NCBI RefSeq assembly: GCF_030435805.1 | Contig: NC_081291.1 | Location: forward strand, 11,369,001 to 11,433,000 | DNA: 64,000 nt | DNA from: Mustela lutreola | Lineage: Eukaryota > Chordata > Mammalia > Carnivora > Mustelidae | Direction: 5' to 3' | Part shown: piece after piece, positions 36,035-47,485 of the stretch | Position numbering within the stretch: the first letter of the stretch is position 1 | Layout: each line of letters opens with the position of its first letter | Position numbers and translations under genes: made by a program | Notes under the pieces: model-generated | What the model was told of the DNA's origin: nothing | What the model saw: only the letters and a program-made list of their open reading frames with translations | Databases searched by the model: none

Positions 36035-37470
36035 TTTATTTATTTTTTTAAATTTTTTATTTTTTATAAACATATATTTTTATCCCCAGGGGTACAGGTC
36101 TGTGAATCACCAGGTTTACACACTTCACAGCACTCACCAAAGAACATACCCTCCCCAATGTCCATAATCCCACCCCCTTCTCCCAAACCCCTCCCCCCAG
36201 CAACCCTCAGTTTGTTTTGTGAGATTAAGAGTCACTTATGGTTTGTCTCCCTCCCAATCCCATCTTGTTTCATTGATTCTTCTCCTACCCACTTAAGCCC
36301 CCATGTTGCATCACCACTTCCTCATAACAGACACATAGATCAATGGAACAGAATAGAGAGCTCAGAAATAGACCCTCAACTCTACAGTCAACTAATCTTC
36401 GACAAAGCAAGAAAGAATGTCCAATGGAAAAAAGACAGCCTCTTCAATAAATGGTGCTGGGAAAATAGGACAGCCACATGCAGAAAAATGAAATTGGACC
36501 ATTTCCTTACACCACACACAAAAATAGACTCAAAATGGATCAAGGACCTCAATGTGAGAAAGGAATCCATCAAAATCCTTGAGGAGAACACAGGCAGCAA
36601 CCTCTTTGACCTCAGCCGCAGCAACATCTTCCTAGGAACAACGCCAAAGGCAAGGGAAGCAAGGGCAAAAATGAACTATTGGGATTTCATCAAGATCAAA
36701 AGCTTTTGCACAGCAAAGGAAACAGTTAACAAAATCAAAAGACAACTGACAAAATGGGAGAAGATATTTGCAAACGACATATCAGATAAAGGACTAGTGT
36801 CCAGAATCTATAAAGAACTTAGCAAACTCAACACCCAAAGAACAAATAATCCAATCAAGAAATGGGCAGAGGACATGAACAGACATTTCTGCAAAGAAGA
36901 CATCCAGATGGCCAACAGACACATGAAAAAGTGCTCCATATCACTCGGCATCAGGGAAATACAAATCAAAACCACAATGCGATATCACCTCACACCAGTC
37001 AGAATGGCTAAAATCAACAAGTCAGGAAATGACAGATGCTGGCGAGGATGCGGAGAAAGGGGAACCCTCCTACACTGTTGGTGGGAATGCAAGCTGGTGC
37101 AGCCACTCTGGAAAACAGCATGGAGGTTCCTCAAAATGTTGAAAATAGAACTGCCCTATGACCCAGCAATTGCACTATTGGGTATTTACCCTAAAGATAC
37201 AAACGTAGTGATCCAAAGGGGCACGTGCACCCGAATGTTTATAGGAGCAATGTCCACAATAGCCAAACTATGGAAAGAACCTAGATGTCCATCAACAGAT
37301 GAATGGATCAAGAAGATGTGGTGTATATACACAATGGAATACTATGCAGCCATCAAAAGAAATGAAATCTTGCCATTTGCGACAACATGGATGGAACTAG
37401 AGCGTATCATGCTTAGCGAAATAAGTCAAGCAGAGAAAGACAACTATCATATGATCTCCCTGATATGAGG
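36035..37470. mobile_element. Young L1 LINE lineage 1, 5'-inverted (twin-primed)
   Basis: Left arm 36035-36334 is the 3'UTR on the minus strand, with the A-tail at the far left. Right arm 36332-37470 is the ORF2 end on the plus strand, an unbroken run of about 377 codons from '[17 protein letters not shown]' to the natural stop after MISLI. Both arms include 'atgaggaagtg' at the break, so about 11 bases are shared. The open frame extends upstream into the inverted 3'UTR, but those first 55 or so codons are not L1 protein. It is closely similar to the L1 at 3165-4880. Confidence 0.92.
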
Positions 37471-37490
37471 AAGTGTTGATCCACTGTTTT

Positions 37491-38511
37491 TTTTTATTAA
37501 ATTAAATTTATTTATTTTCAGCAAACAGTATTCATTATTTTTTCACCACACCCAGTGCTCCATGCAATCCGTGCCCTCTATAATACCCACCACCTGGTAC
37601 CCCATCCTCCCACCCCCCCCGCCACTTCAAACCCCTCAGATTGTTTTTCAGAGTCCATAGTCTCATGATTCACCTCCCCTTCCAATTTACCCCAACTCCC
37701 TTCTCCTTTCTAACTCCCCATGTCCTCCATGCTATTTGTTATGCTCCACAAATAAGTGAAACCACATGATAATGGACTCTCCCTGCTTGACTTATTTCAC
37801 TCAGCATAATCTCTTCCAATCCCGTCCATGCTGCTACAAAAGTTGGGGATTCATCCTTTTTGATGGAGGCATAATACTCCATAGTGTATATGGACCACAT
37901 TTTCCTTATCCATTCATCTGTTGAAGGGCATCTTGGTTCTTTCCATAGTTTGGCGACCGTGGCCATTGCTGCTATAAACATTGGGGTACAGATGGCCCTT
38001 CTTTTCACTCCATCTGTATCTTTGGGGTAAATACCCAGGAGTGCAATGGCAGGGTCATAGGGAAGTTCTATTTTTAATTTCTTGAGGAATCTCCACACTG
38101 TTTTCCAAAGAGGCTGCACCAACCTGCATTCCCACCAAAAGTGTAAGAGGGTTCCCCTTTCTCCACATTCCTTCCAACACATGTTGTTTCCTGTCATGTT
38201 AATTTTGGCCATTCTAACTGGTGTAAGGTGATATCTCGATGTGGTTTTAATTTGAATCTCCCTGACGACAAGTGATGATGAACATTTTTTCATGTGTCTG
38301 ATAGCCATTTGTATGTCTTCTTTGGAGAAGGGTCTTTTCATATCTTCTACCCATTTATTGATATGATTGTCTGTTTTGTGTGTGTTGAGTTTGAGGAGTT
38401 CATTATAGATCCTGGATATCAACCTTTTGTCTGTACTGTCATTTGCAAATATCATCTCCCATTCTGTGGGTTGCCTCTTTCTTTTTTTGACTGTTTCCTT
38501 TGCAGAACCTT
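37491..38511 (-). mobile_element. 5'-truncated L1 LINE lineage 2 with TSD
   Basis: 3'UTR plus an unbroken C-terminal ORF2 piece (37739-38511: '[19 protein letters not shown]', '[19 protein letters not shown]', ending VSLICGA). The TSD 'ccactgtttt' is at 37481-37490 and 38512-38521. Confidence 0.92.
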
Positions 38512-38521
38512 CCACTGTTTT

Positions 38522-39424
38522 CTTTTGCCAGTTTGAAACCTATACAATGCATCCACATTCTCTTAGTGGTCACTATTATTTTATATCCATATTTATTTAT
38601 AATTTTAGTAATAAAACATAAAGTTATTCCATAACTCTTTGCAAACATGCTATAAAGCTTATCAGGTGAAATAACCTTATCAGTGAAATAACCCCAAACT
38701 AAATACTGTTTCTTTTAGAACTTCAGTTTTACTCTCATTATATATTGTATAATTTATTTTGGCTCATTTTTAAAGTATAGTATATGATAGTATATAGTAT
38801 AGTCATTCTTTTCTTGACCATTCTATATATTAGATGCAAGAGAGTATATGAATCTAAGGAGCCAATTTGACCTTGAATTTGCTTTAACTTTTTAATATAA
38901 ATTTTCAACATTTCCTATGATCTTGGCAAATTAAAATTTTCAAGAGATATCTTAAACCGTTTAACCTAGAGATACTTTAAAATTTCACAAAACACAATGA
39001 AAACATGAGGAAACTAAACTATAAGAGTCATTCATTACATTTTCCATGGGGTCTCTTGTCTCTTTCCATGAATTTCTAGAATTTTGTGCCATCAAATAAG
39101 AAAAGAATAATAAGGCATTCACACATGCTTTTAAAATATCTGGAAGCAAATGGTTAACCTCTAGTGGTATTAAATAAAAATTTAATATAACTTACAAATG
39201 GAGTTATGGATTATGCAGTGTAAGACAGCATTTAAGATTCCAAAAAGGAGCCCTAAACTTTTTTTAGACCTATAAAATTGCTCCTTAATTAAGAGTTAAA
39301 TTTTTATACTCCTAATTAAACCAATGCTGTTATTGAGAAAGACTGTGGGTCTCGAGCCCATCAATTCACACAAAGTAATAGCCATTATTACATTAGCTCC
39401 AACCTTCTGGGAAAGCAGAAAACA
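38522..39424. other. 0.9-kb non-repeat island between L1s
   Basis: AT-rich DNA with no recognised gene or repeat. It is bounded by an L1 with TSD on the left and an L1 fragment on the right. Both L1 pieces end near the same ORF2 position ('cttctcccattc'), but the left TSD shows they are separate events. Confidence 0.4.
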
Positions 39425-39835
39425 AAAATCTTCTCCCATTCCGTAGGTTGCCTCTTTGTTTTCCTGTTTCCCTGGCTGTGCAGAAGCTTTTGATCTTGAT
39501 GAAGTCCCAAAAGTACATCTTTGCTTTTGTTTCCTTTGCCTTTGGAGACATATCTTGGAAGAAGTTGCTGTGGCTGATATCGAAGAGATTACTGCCTTTG
39601 TGCTCCTCTAGGATTCTGATAGATTCTGGTCTCATGTTGAGGTCTTCTATCCATTTTGAGTTTATCTTTGTGTATGGTGTAAGAGAATGGTCGAGTTTCA
39701 TTCTTCTACATATAGCTGCCCAGTTTTCCCAGCACCATTTATTGAAGAGACTGTCTTTTTTCCACTGTATATTTTTTCCTGTTTTGTTGAAGATTAATTG
39801 ACCATAGAGTTGAGGGTCCATATCTGGGCTCTCCC
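39425..39835 (-). mobile_element. L1 LINE internal ORF2 fragment
   Basis: Minus-strand ORF2 segment ('[20 protein letters not shown]', '[20 protein letters not shown]') without a 3'UTR or tail. It is cut at both ends. Confidence 0.85.
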
Positions 39836-39915
39836 GTTGAGATCAGGAACAAGACAAGGATGCCCACTTTCACCACTATCTGTCTGTCAAATAAATAAGT
39901 AAAAATCTTTTTAAA
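39836..39915 (+). mobile_element. L1 ORF2 scrap joined to a SINE tail
   Basis: About 44 bases of sense ORF2 ('agatcaggaacaagacaagg' region) directly followed by a SINE 3' tail 'ctgtcaaataaataagt'. This is a patchwork junction, probably from rearrangement. Confidence 0.6.
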
Positions 39916-41392
39916 AAAATTGGTTTACCTATAGGGGTAGCATTGATTGGGGAAAGGGGATTACCTTGAAATTTAACTCTATATGAATATTAGAAAATAA
40001 AAATAAAAAAGGAATAAACTAGACTAAACTAAACTAAAATTTAAAAAAAAAATAAAAAAATAGAAATGTAAAAGAAAAACACAGGAGTATTTATCAAAAA
40101 GTTCAGGTTAAAAGGTTATTATGGAATTTGATGTACTGGACATCTCATTGTGATGGTAAATAGGTTAAAAAATTATCTATATTTAAAAAAATGAGCCAGA
40201 ATAGTGGGAATTAATTAAAAATAAAAGCTGTCCTATGAAGTACTGGTGGTTGTTCTCTTGTCTTCTTCTTCTTCTTCTTCTTTTTTTTTTTTTTTTTTGC
40301 CACGTGGGTTTTCAGTCAATGATAGTTCTCTGAGTTAAGTCCTCCTGCCCCCTTTAAGGGTGTGAGCTCTGAGGAAACTGGTTTTTTCAGGCTTTTGTTC
40401 TCTGGAGATTTTTATGTTTGCTCACTTTTGTTTTTCTCTCTCACCTTGACTGCTTTTGATGGTTTTTGTAGGTTTAGAGGAAAGCAAACTTCATCATGAC
40501 CTCCCTCTCAGAGAATAGCCTCAGTCTGGCTGCAAAGCCCAAATAAATTCCCCCTTGGCCGGGGGCAGAGCTGGTTCTGAGTTGCGGTTCCTGGGGATGC
40601 AGGATTTTTTGCTTGTACCCAAAACCACAGCAGCGGCGGTTGTCTGGCCAGCTCCAGACTGCCAGAGAAGTTCCAAGCAGCGATCGCACACTGAGATTTT
40701 CCCTCATTCCTCGGCTGGGAGTGCCAGGTCTTTCTGGGTCCAAGAGAACCGGGCTGGCGCCTGTGCGCACCTCTCTCAGGGGAGGGTGCGGGGCGCGACT
40801 TGTACTCTGATAGCACAGCACGGCATTCGCATGGGTACTGCAAAAAGGCTGTGCTTCTGCCAGCTGGCGAGGCTCCCAGGCCCTCAAGGGAGCCAGACCC
40901 CACATGCTCTCAGGCAAGCTGGTGGCTCAGAGACCAAGACCTGGCTTCTCTGCTGCACTCTCTCTGGCTCTGCACCAGGGGTGGCTGTCCTGGGTCTGGG
41001 GACTTAAGACCCTGTCCCTAATGCTCAGATTCCCTCAATTCCCTCCCCCATGATCCTTTGCTCTTTTTGAGTGCCTTCTACCAGACTCCCAGTTAATGCT
41101 GGTCCCCAGATGCAGGGCACTCCCGTATTGGGATATTATTTTCCTATGGGTCGCCTCTGGGGCTCCCTCCCCCTTTTGTGTATCTTCCGATATCAGTCGG
41201 ACTTTCCCACTCCGCTTTACCTGCCCACTGGTGTCTTCTGTTCCTGTAGAGATCCAGACATGTATAATTCTGATCTCAGGCTGATTTCATGGGTGATCAG
41301 AGTTCTTTGGAAGGTAATCAGCTCACTTTAGAGTACAGGTTGAAAGAGCACCTCCTCCGACTTCCCTGCCATCTTGTCTCTCCTCGCCTTAC
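39916..41392 (-). promoter_or_regulatory. L1 LINE 5'UTR (internal promoter), antisense and orphan
   Basis: Read on the minus strand, it begins near 41392 with 'gacaagatggcagggaagtc', the typical L1 start with a YY1-type 'caagatggc' motif. It continues as a GC- and CpG-rich region (40550-40850) and then T/C-rich text with (TTC)n at 40261-40280. No ORF1 or ORF2 follows in order; it runs into rearranged scraps at 39915. The long reading frames here (40474-41007, both strands) come from GC richness, not genes. It lies about 2.5 kb beyond the 3' end of OR-B, on the same strand. Confidence 0.75.
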
Positions 41393-42032
41393 AACATCTC
41401 TTGAAGTTATGCTTATGATTCAATATTGCCTTCAGAAGAAAGCGAAGGTGGAGGGATTACACCCTAACAATTGCATAATGAAGTAGTTAGAGCTTGCTGT
41501 GCACCTACTTGAGATCTATGGAAATCGAATGATGCAGAATGTACCCATAATTTTTCAGTGATCCTTTCAATTCCCACAGTTGTATACTTAAAATATGTAC
41601 AGTTTATCACATGTAATAATGCTCCAGTAAATTAATGAGAATTTAAAAAATTCTAGTAGTGCTTATGACTCAGGGCAGATCTGGAGCACAGGTAGCTGAG
41701 CCACCCCTGTCCAGGTGGGAGAGGTCTCTTCCAACTGTGGAAAAACAAAGGTTCACATCTGTATGTTAAAATGGTGGAAATAAATTAAGGCCATTCACAT
41801 TTCATAAACTCATTTATTTTGTATCTAGAAGATTACCTACATATCTGAAAGGAGTAAAATGGTATAAATTGGTTCAAGATGGAAGAGCAATATAGCCACA
41901 AGCCTCTGGATGACCCTTAGAAACACAATGTAGAGAGTCAAAACTGACTTCAGACTCATGAGAAACCCTGCACGGATCAGAACTGCCTACCCTACAGGCC
42001 CCTTCGATAATAAAGATGTTATATTAGCCATT

Positions 42033-42232
42033 TCTTTTTTTAAATCTCATTTATTTACATGAGAGAGAGAGAGCGCACACAACCTAAAGAGAGAGCATGG
42101 TGGCAGGTGGTGGTGAAAGAAGTAGAGGGAGAAAAAGACTCCCTGCTGAGTAGGGAGCTCAATCCCAGGACCCCTGGATCATGATCTGAGCCAAAGGAAT
42201 GTGCTTAACCAACTGAGTTATGCAGGCACCCC
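42033..42232 (-). mobile_element. Old CAN-SINE
   Basis: Reverse-strand SINE with 'agggagctcaatcccaggac' and head 'gttatgcaggcacccc'. Unit A lacks it at the matching position (about 5645). Confidence 0.85.
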
Positions 42233-42433
42233 TATACTAAGCCATTTTATTTTAGGGTGCTTTCTATGTAGCAATAGCTAAATGATATAATAATGAGACC
42301 AGGCAGAACACATAGCATTTGTAATGATCTGATTCATTTTATTCTAAGCATTTTTTCTGATACTTGAAATTAGCTTTCATGATTACTCTGTTCTTCAAGT
42401 TTATCTCATGTATTATAAAAATAACTCCAGGAT

Positions 42434-42655
42434 GCCTGGGTGGCTCAATACCTTCAGTGGCTGCCTTTGGCTGAGATCAGGATGCATCTAGTCCTGCATC
42501 AGGCTCCCTACTCATCAGGGAGTCTGCTTCTCCCTCTCCCTGCCTACCACTACCCCTGCTTGCGTTCCATCTCTCTCTTTTACTTTCTCTCTCTCTCAGA
42601 TAAACAACAACAACAACAACAACAACAAAAAACCCTTTAATAAATAAATAAATAA
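42434..42655 (+). mobile_element. CAN-SINE with (CAA)n and (TAAA)n tail
   Basis: 'gatgcctgggtggctcaat' head and a tail with about eight CAA units and TAAA repeats. The TSD is about 'aaaataactcc' / 'aaaatgactcc'. Unit A has the empty site near 5741. Confidence 0.88.
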
Positions 42656-43475
42656 ATAAAAATGACTCCACTGAGGCCCCTTTGAGGTAACATGGAAAAG
42701 TTGGAAGGACATGTCTGTGTTCACAAAATTTGTGACTCTGGGTCACATCATGGGCAGGAATCCAAGCTTGCTGGTAAGTCATCCTATGGTTATGAGGATG
42801 ATATGTAATGTATGATAATTATACTCTTTACTCACTGACACTTTAGAGGTGATGGCAAAATTTTGAATAGTGGGAAATAGTTCATTTAGAGAAATGAAAG
42901 GACCAGAATCCAGAAAATAATTTAATTAAGCCCCAAACATCCCTACCAAGTTTTTCATCTTAATGAATGGATTCTGATATTTCATAATTCAATGAATAGA
43001 TAAAGTGCCTATAACAAATGTATGCTTTAATATTTTGCTTTATCACACTTAAAGCCAAGGTTGATTCTAAGGCCATATATTATCATTCTATTTTATCCAT
43101 ATCTGTCTTTCTGTATATATTCCACTTGGAGAATGTATTTTTTTTAAATTATTATTTATTTATTTTTTTTGCTAGAGACTATGGTAGGCATGAAGAACAT
43201 AAGCTGTGTAACAACAGAATCCTAATGTGTAGAAAAATCTTCATGAACAGCTACAACCACCAGTACATCTAAGTGTCCATTCTCAGGCAGAACAGTAAAG
43301 ATAATGATATACAAAGGAATGATGTTCATGAGAGGGAAGCACAGTAGTCTTAGATTTTCCACTGTTATAAATTAACATAAATAGCTGGGGTGGCTAAGAG
43401 TAGATTTTCCATAGGGTAGTATTCAGTCGAACTAAAGAAACTATACATACTGTGATGTATTTTATTTGAGAAGAA

Positions 43476-43664
43476 TTTTTTTTCAAATATTGTATTTATT
43501 TACCTGACAGAGATCACAAGTAGGCAGAGAGGCAGGCAGGGGGGCGGGGAGTAGACTCCCCACTGAGCAGAGAGTCCAATGCAGGGCTCAATCCCTGAAC
43601 CCTGGGACTATAACCTGAGCTGAAGGCAGAGACTTTAACCCACTGAGACACCCAGGTGGCCCAA
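43476..43664 (-). mobile_element. CAN-SINE (unit B only)
   Basis: Reverse-strand SINE from poly-T to 'cacccaggtggccc'. Unit A has the empty site near 6612. Confidence 0.92.
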
Positions 43665-43948
43665 GGAGAAATAATTCTTAACAGATTCATGGAGTCCTTT
43701 GAATAAGTGAGAATGTCCAAATATTTCACATTTGAGATTCGGAATGACATTGTGAGAACAGGATAACGACAAGGGAAAATCTCTTGGATATCAGAGTTAT
43801 CACAAAGTTTAATAAATGGAGTTATGTAAATTATACAAGGGGTTAAAAAAATAGAAATTACAAGAAAAAAAAAATGAAAGAGGCATGTTCCACTTCCACA
43901 ATCTGATCAATGTATCTCAACATTTGGATCAGGCTTTGGGCCCTGCAA

Positions 43949-44917
43949 TCATGGGCACTTCTTCAGTGCCAGGACAATTATCCCTTTTAGAGTTGTCATC
44001 CTAGAGAATCTCATCAGAGCCTCCTTTATGTCTTTATTCCTCAGGCTGTAGATGAACGGGTTCAGCATGGGCGTAACAACTGTGTACATAACTGAGGCTA
44101 CTGTATTTGAGTGGGAGCTCTTGGTAGCAGCAGAGCTAAGGTACACTCCTAGGCTCGTACAATAAAATAAAGAGACAACTGAGAGGTGAGATGTACAGGT
44201 GGAAAATGCTTTATACTTGCCCTGAGCTGATGAGATCCCACATATGGAGGAAACAATCTTAGAGTAAGAGTAAAGGATACCAATAAAGGGACCAGCAGCC
44301 AGCAATATGGCTGCAAAATACATCACCATATTATTGAGAAAGGTGTCAGAACATGCAAGTTGGATCATCTGGTTGAGTTCACAGAAAAAGTGGGGGATTT
44401 CCACCTCTGTGCAGAAGGACAACCGCAACACCATGGAAGTGTGTAGTAAAGAATGAAAGACACTCAGGATCCAACATACCAGAACCAGCAGTCCACAAAG
44501 CCAGGGGTTCATGATGACTGTGTAGTGCAGCGGGTGACAGATGGCCACAAAGCGGTCATAAGCCATCACAGTCAGGAGAAACATGTCTAATCCTGTAAAC
44601 AGCATAAAAAAATACATCTGTGTGATGCAGTCTGCGTAGGTTATGACTTTGCTCTGAGTCTGAATGTTCCACAGCATCTTGGGGATGGTGGTGGAGGTGA
44701 AACAGATGTCTACAAAGGATAGGTTGGTGAGGAAGAAGTACATGGGGGTGTGGAGGTGGGAGTCAGAGTGGACAGCCAGAATGATGAGCAGGTTTCCAAA
44801 CACAGTGATCAGATACATGGAAAGGAAAAGCCCAAATATGAGGGGCTGCAGTTCTGGTTTCTCTGAAAATCCCAGAAGCTGGAATTCTGAAATTCCTGTG
44901 TTGTTTCCTGGGTCCAT
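43949..44917 (-). CDS. OR7A: Olfactory receptor, family 7 subfamily A-like (unit B)
   Basis: Intact single-exon odorant receptor of 322 residues, colinear with unit A without gaps. Landmarks: N5-N-T glycosylation site, GN 41-42, LHTPMY 55-60, Cys97, [15 protein letters not shown] from 118, Cys179 and Cys189, KAFSTCTSH 236-244, PMLNPFIY 283-290 and C-terminal KKCP. Differences from A are spread over the protein, with clusters in helices 3-5 that often line the odorant pocket (for example 105-116 and 143-153), so the two may respond to different ligands. The start is supported by alignment and by a splice acceptor 14 bases upstream (AG at 44931-44932). Expected role: odorant-gated Golf signalling in olfactory neurons. 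Confidence 0.95.
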   Translation of the reverse strand: MDPGNNTGISEFQLLGFSEKPELQPLIFGLFLSMYLITVFGNLLIILAVHSDSHLHTPMYFFLTNLSFVDICFTSTTIPKMLWNIQTQSKVITYADCITQMYFFMLFTGLDMFLLTVMAYDRFVAICHPLHYTVIMNPWLCGLLVLVCWILSVFHSLLHTSMVLRLSFCTEVEIPHFFCELNQMIQLACSDTFLNNMVMYFAAILLAAGPFIGILYSYSKIVSSICGISSAQGKYKAFSTCTSHLSVVSLFYCTSLGVYLSSAATKSSHSNTVASVMYTVVTPMLNPFIYSLRNKDIKEALMRFSRMTTLKGIIVLALKKCP

Positions 44918-46118
44918 GTGTTGTAGGTGACTACCAGCACAGAGGGAAGTAACAGAATTAATTTTTACACAAATAGTCCTTGCTCACATTGTGGAAATGC
45001 AACAATTTATATTTTCCAGTTAAGAAAGTAATCACAGTATTTTGTTAATGAATTTGGGCCCCTTAAGAGGATCCCTAGTTCTCTCTGATTAGTAATTTTC
45101 ATCAAAACATCAGATGTTTCCCCAAAAGGTCCACAAAAGGATATTTTACAGTTTCAGTAAGAAAATATTTCATGCATTTGAAAAATACATACTATGTCGA
45201 CCATGTTTTTGAAATTCTAGGCATAAAGTAGTGGGTGTTGAAAAGCAAAAGTCCCTACAATTCAATGATGGTGATAGGGTAGATGCATATGTAAAGATTA
45301 AGTAATCATGAGATGGGAAGAGATGATATGAACAGAACAAAAGCAGGTTAAGGGAGAGAATGTGTCAGGTGTTATGTTGGGTGCTCAGTCAAGGTTAGCT
45401 AAGAAGGTGATCTTTGAAATGAGACTTCATGGAAGAGTGGGTGGAAGAGAGGAGGTCTTCCTGATAGAGGAAAGAGCTAGTACAAAGGCCCCAAGGAAGT
45501 GCTTCTGTCAGAAAATCAAGGCACAAAAGGAAGCCTGTGTGTTGAGGGGAATGGGCAACAGTGATAAGAGGTGGTGGCAGTGGATTTTGTAGAATCATGT
45601 GGTCTCATACCTGCTTAACATTCAAGACTCAGGGTCTTCCTTGTCCACACTGTGTACCTCCTTTTTATGATCTGGTTGCATCAACCTCCGATTCATTGAA
45701 CATCCCTCCTTAGTAACTTCTGTTATTGAATTTGGCCTATGTATTATAATTGGCATCTTGCAATAGAGGAGCCTGTGCAACCCTACTCTGAGGACTGCTC
45801 TCACTCATCAAGATGTCCACAGGCATGTGCACAAACACAAAAACGGTGTCACTTACATACAACAGAGCACACCAGGTCCTCCTTGTGTGTGTTACTTCTA
45901 AGTCCTTCTTACCTTTCCCCACCCACTCCAACACAGTGTTTAGTGTATGAATGCATATGCATCATATTACCTTTCCCACAAAGAGTGTAGAAATAGTATC
46001 CAGAAATTCCTATTCAGAGCTTCTCTGGGATAAATCATCTTGGGGCTCCATTTTGTAATGGCCATTTTCTGACCTGTGTGCAAAGAAACAAAAAAATGTG
46101 CTCAATATTTACAGTCTT

Positions 46119-47485
46119 TTCTGATGCCATATACATTTTAGATAATTTGTTCCATCTCTGTGAAAAATGCTGGTGGTATTTTGATAAGTATTAAGCTGAG
46201 AGTGTATATTGCTTTGGGTATCATAGACATTTTAATAATATTTGCTCTTTCAATCCATGAGTATGGAATGTCTTCCAATTCTTTGTGCCTTCCTCAATTT
46301 CTTTCACAAGTATTCTACAATTTTCAGACCACAGACATTTTACCTTTTTGGTCAGGTTTCTTCCTAGATAACTTATGGTTTTTGATACAACTGTAAACAG
46401 CTAAGGGACACATGAAAGATGTTTATATCACTCATCATCAGGCAAATACAAATTAAAACCACAGTGAGATACCACCTCACACTCTTCACAAAGGCTAAAA
46501 TTAACAACTTGGTAGACAACAGATGTTAGCCCAGATGCAGAGAAAAAGGCACCCCCTCACACTATCTGTGGGAATGCAGACTGGTGCAGACATTCTGGAA
46601 AACAGTATGGAGGATTCTGAAAAAAATAAAAATAGAGCCAACATATGATTTGGCAATTGCAGTGCTTGGTATTTCTGCAATGGATACAAACATAGTGATT
46701 CAAAGGGGCACATCTGGGGCGCCTGGGTGGCTCAGTGGGTTAAGCCACTGCCTTCGGCTCAGGTCATGATCTCAGGGTCCTGGGATCGAGTCCCGCGTCG
46801 GGCTCTCTGCTCAGCAGGGAGCCTGCTTCCTTCTCTCTCTCTCTCTGCCTGCCTCTCAGTGTACTTGTAATTTCTCTCTGTCAAATAAATAAATAAAATC
46901 TTTAAAAAAAAAAACAAAACAAAAAAACAAACAAAAAATAAAACAAAGGGGCACATATGTCTCAATGTTTATAGGAGCCATGTCCACAATAGGCAAAATA
47001 TGGAAAGAGCCCAAAGGTCCATCCACAGATGGGTGGATAAAGATGTAGTATATATACAAAATGTAATATTACTTGGTCATTAAAGAATTGAATCTCACCA
47101 TTTGCAAAGAACTGGAGGGAGGTAGCATGTATTATGCTAAACAAAATAAGTCAGAGAAAGACAAATACTATATGATTTCATTCATAAGTGGAATTTAAGA
47201 AACAAAATGAATAAACATAGGGTAAGGGAAGGAAACATTTTTAAAAAAAGATACAAACAGAGATGGAGAGAAATCATAAGAGCCTTTATAATAGGACAGA
47301 AACTGATGGTTGCTGGAAGGGAGGTCGGTAGGGGGTGACGGGGTAATTGGGTGATGGTCATTGAGGGCACTGGATGGAATGAATACTGGGCATTATATGC
47401 AACTGATGTATCACTAAATTCTACCTCTGAAACTAATAATGCACCCTATGTTAATTCAATTGAATTTAAATAAATATTTTTTAAA
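46119..47485. mobile_element. Old 5'-inverted L1 LINE with a SINE inside
   Basis: Left arm 46119-46400 is ORF2 on the minus strand ('atagacattttaataatatt'). Right arm 46404-47485 is ORF2 C-terminus and 3'UTR on the plus strand, with an A-rich tail. The arms are unrelated parts of the element, joined head to head. A diverged TSD of about 20 bases is visible ('tgtgctcaatatttacag' / 'tgtgttcaataaatagatag'). Confidence 0.8.
46715..46942 (+). mobile_element. Young mustelid-type CAN-SINE inside an L1
   Basis: Nearly canonical body ('ggcgcctgggtggctcagtg', 'gatcgagtcccgcgtcggg') with a long A-rich tail. The TSD 'caaaggggcacat' lies on both sides (about 46699-46711 and 46943-46955). Confidence 0.95.

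Noticed and set aside
36158-36331. Upstream 55 or so codons of the 436-codon frame as a novel N-terminal domain
   Set aside because: This is inverted L1 3'UTR read in the wrong sense; only the part after 36331 is genuine ORF2.
40474-41007. Overlapping long reading frames on both strands (131-150 codons) in a GC-rich island
   Set aside because: They lie in an antisense L1 5'UTR, where GC richness keeps frames open. No protein motif is visible and strands overlap completely.
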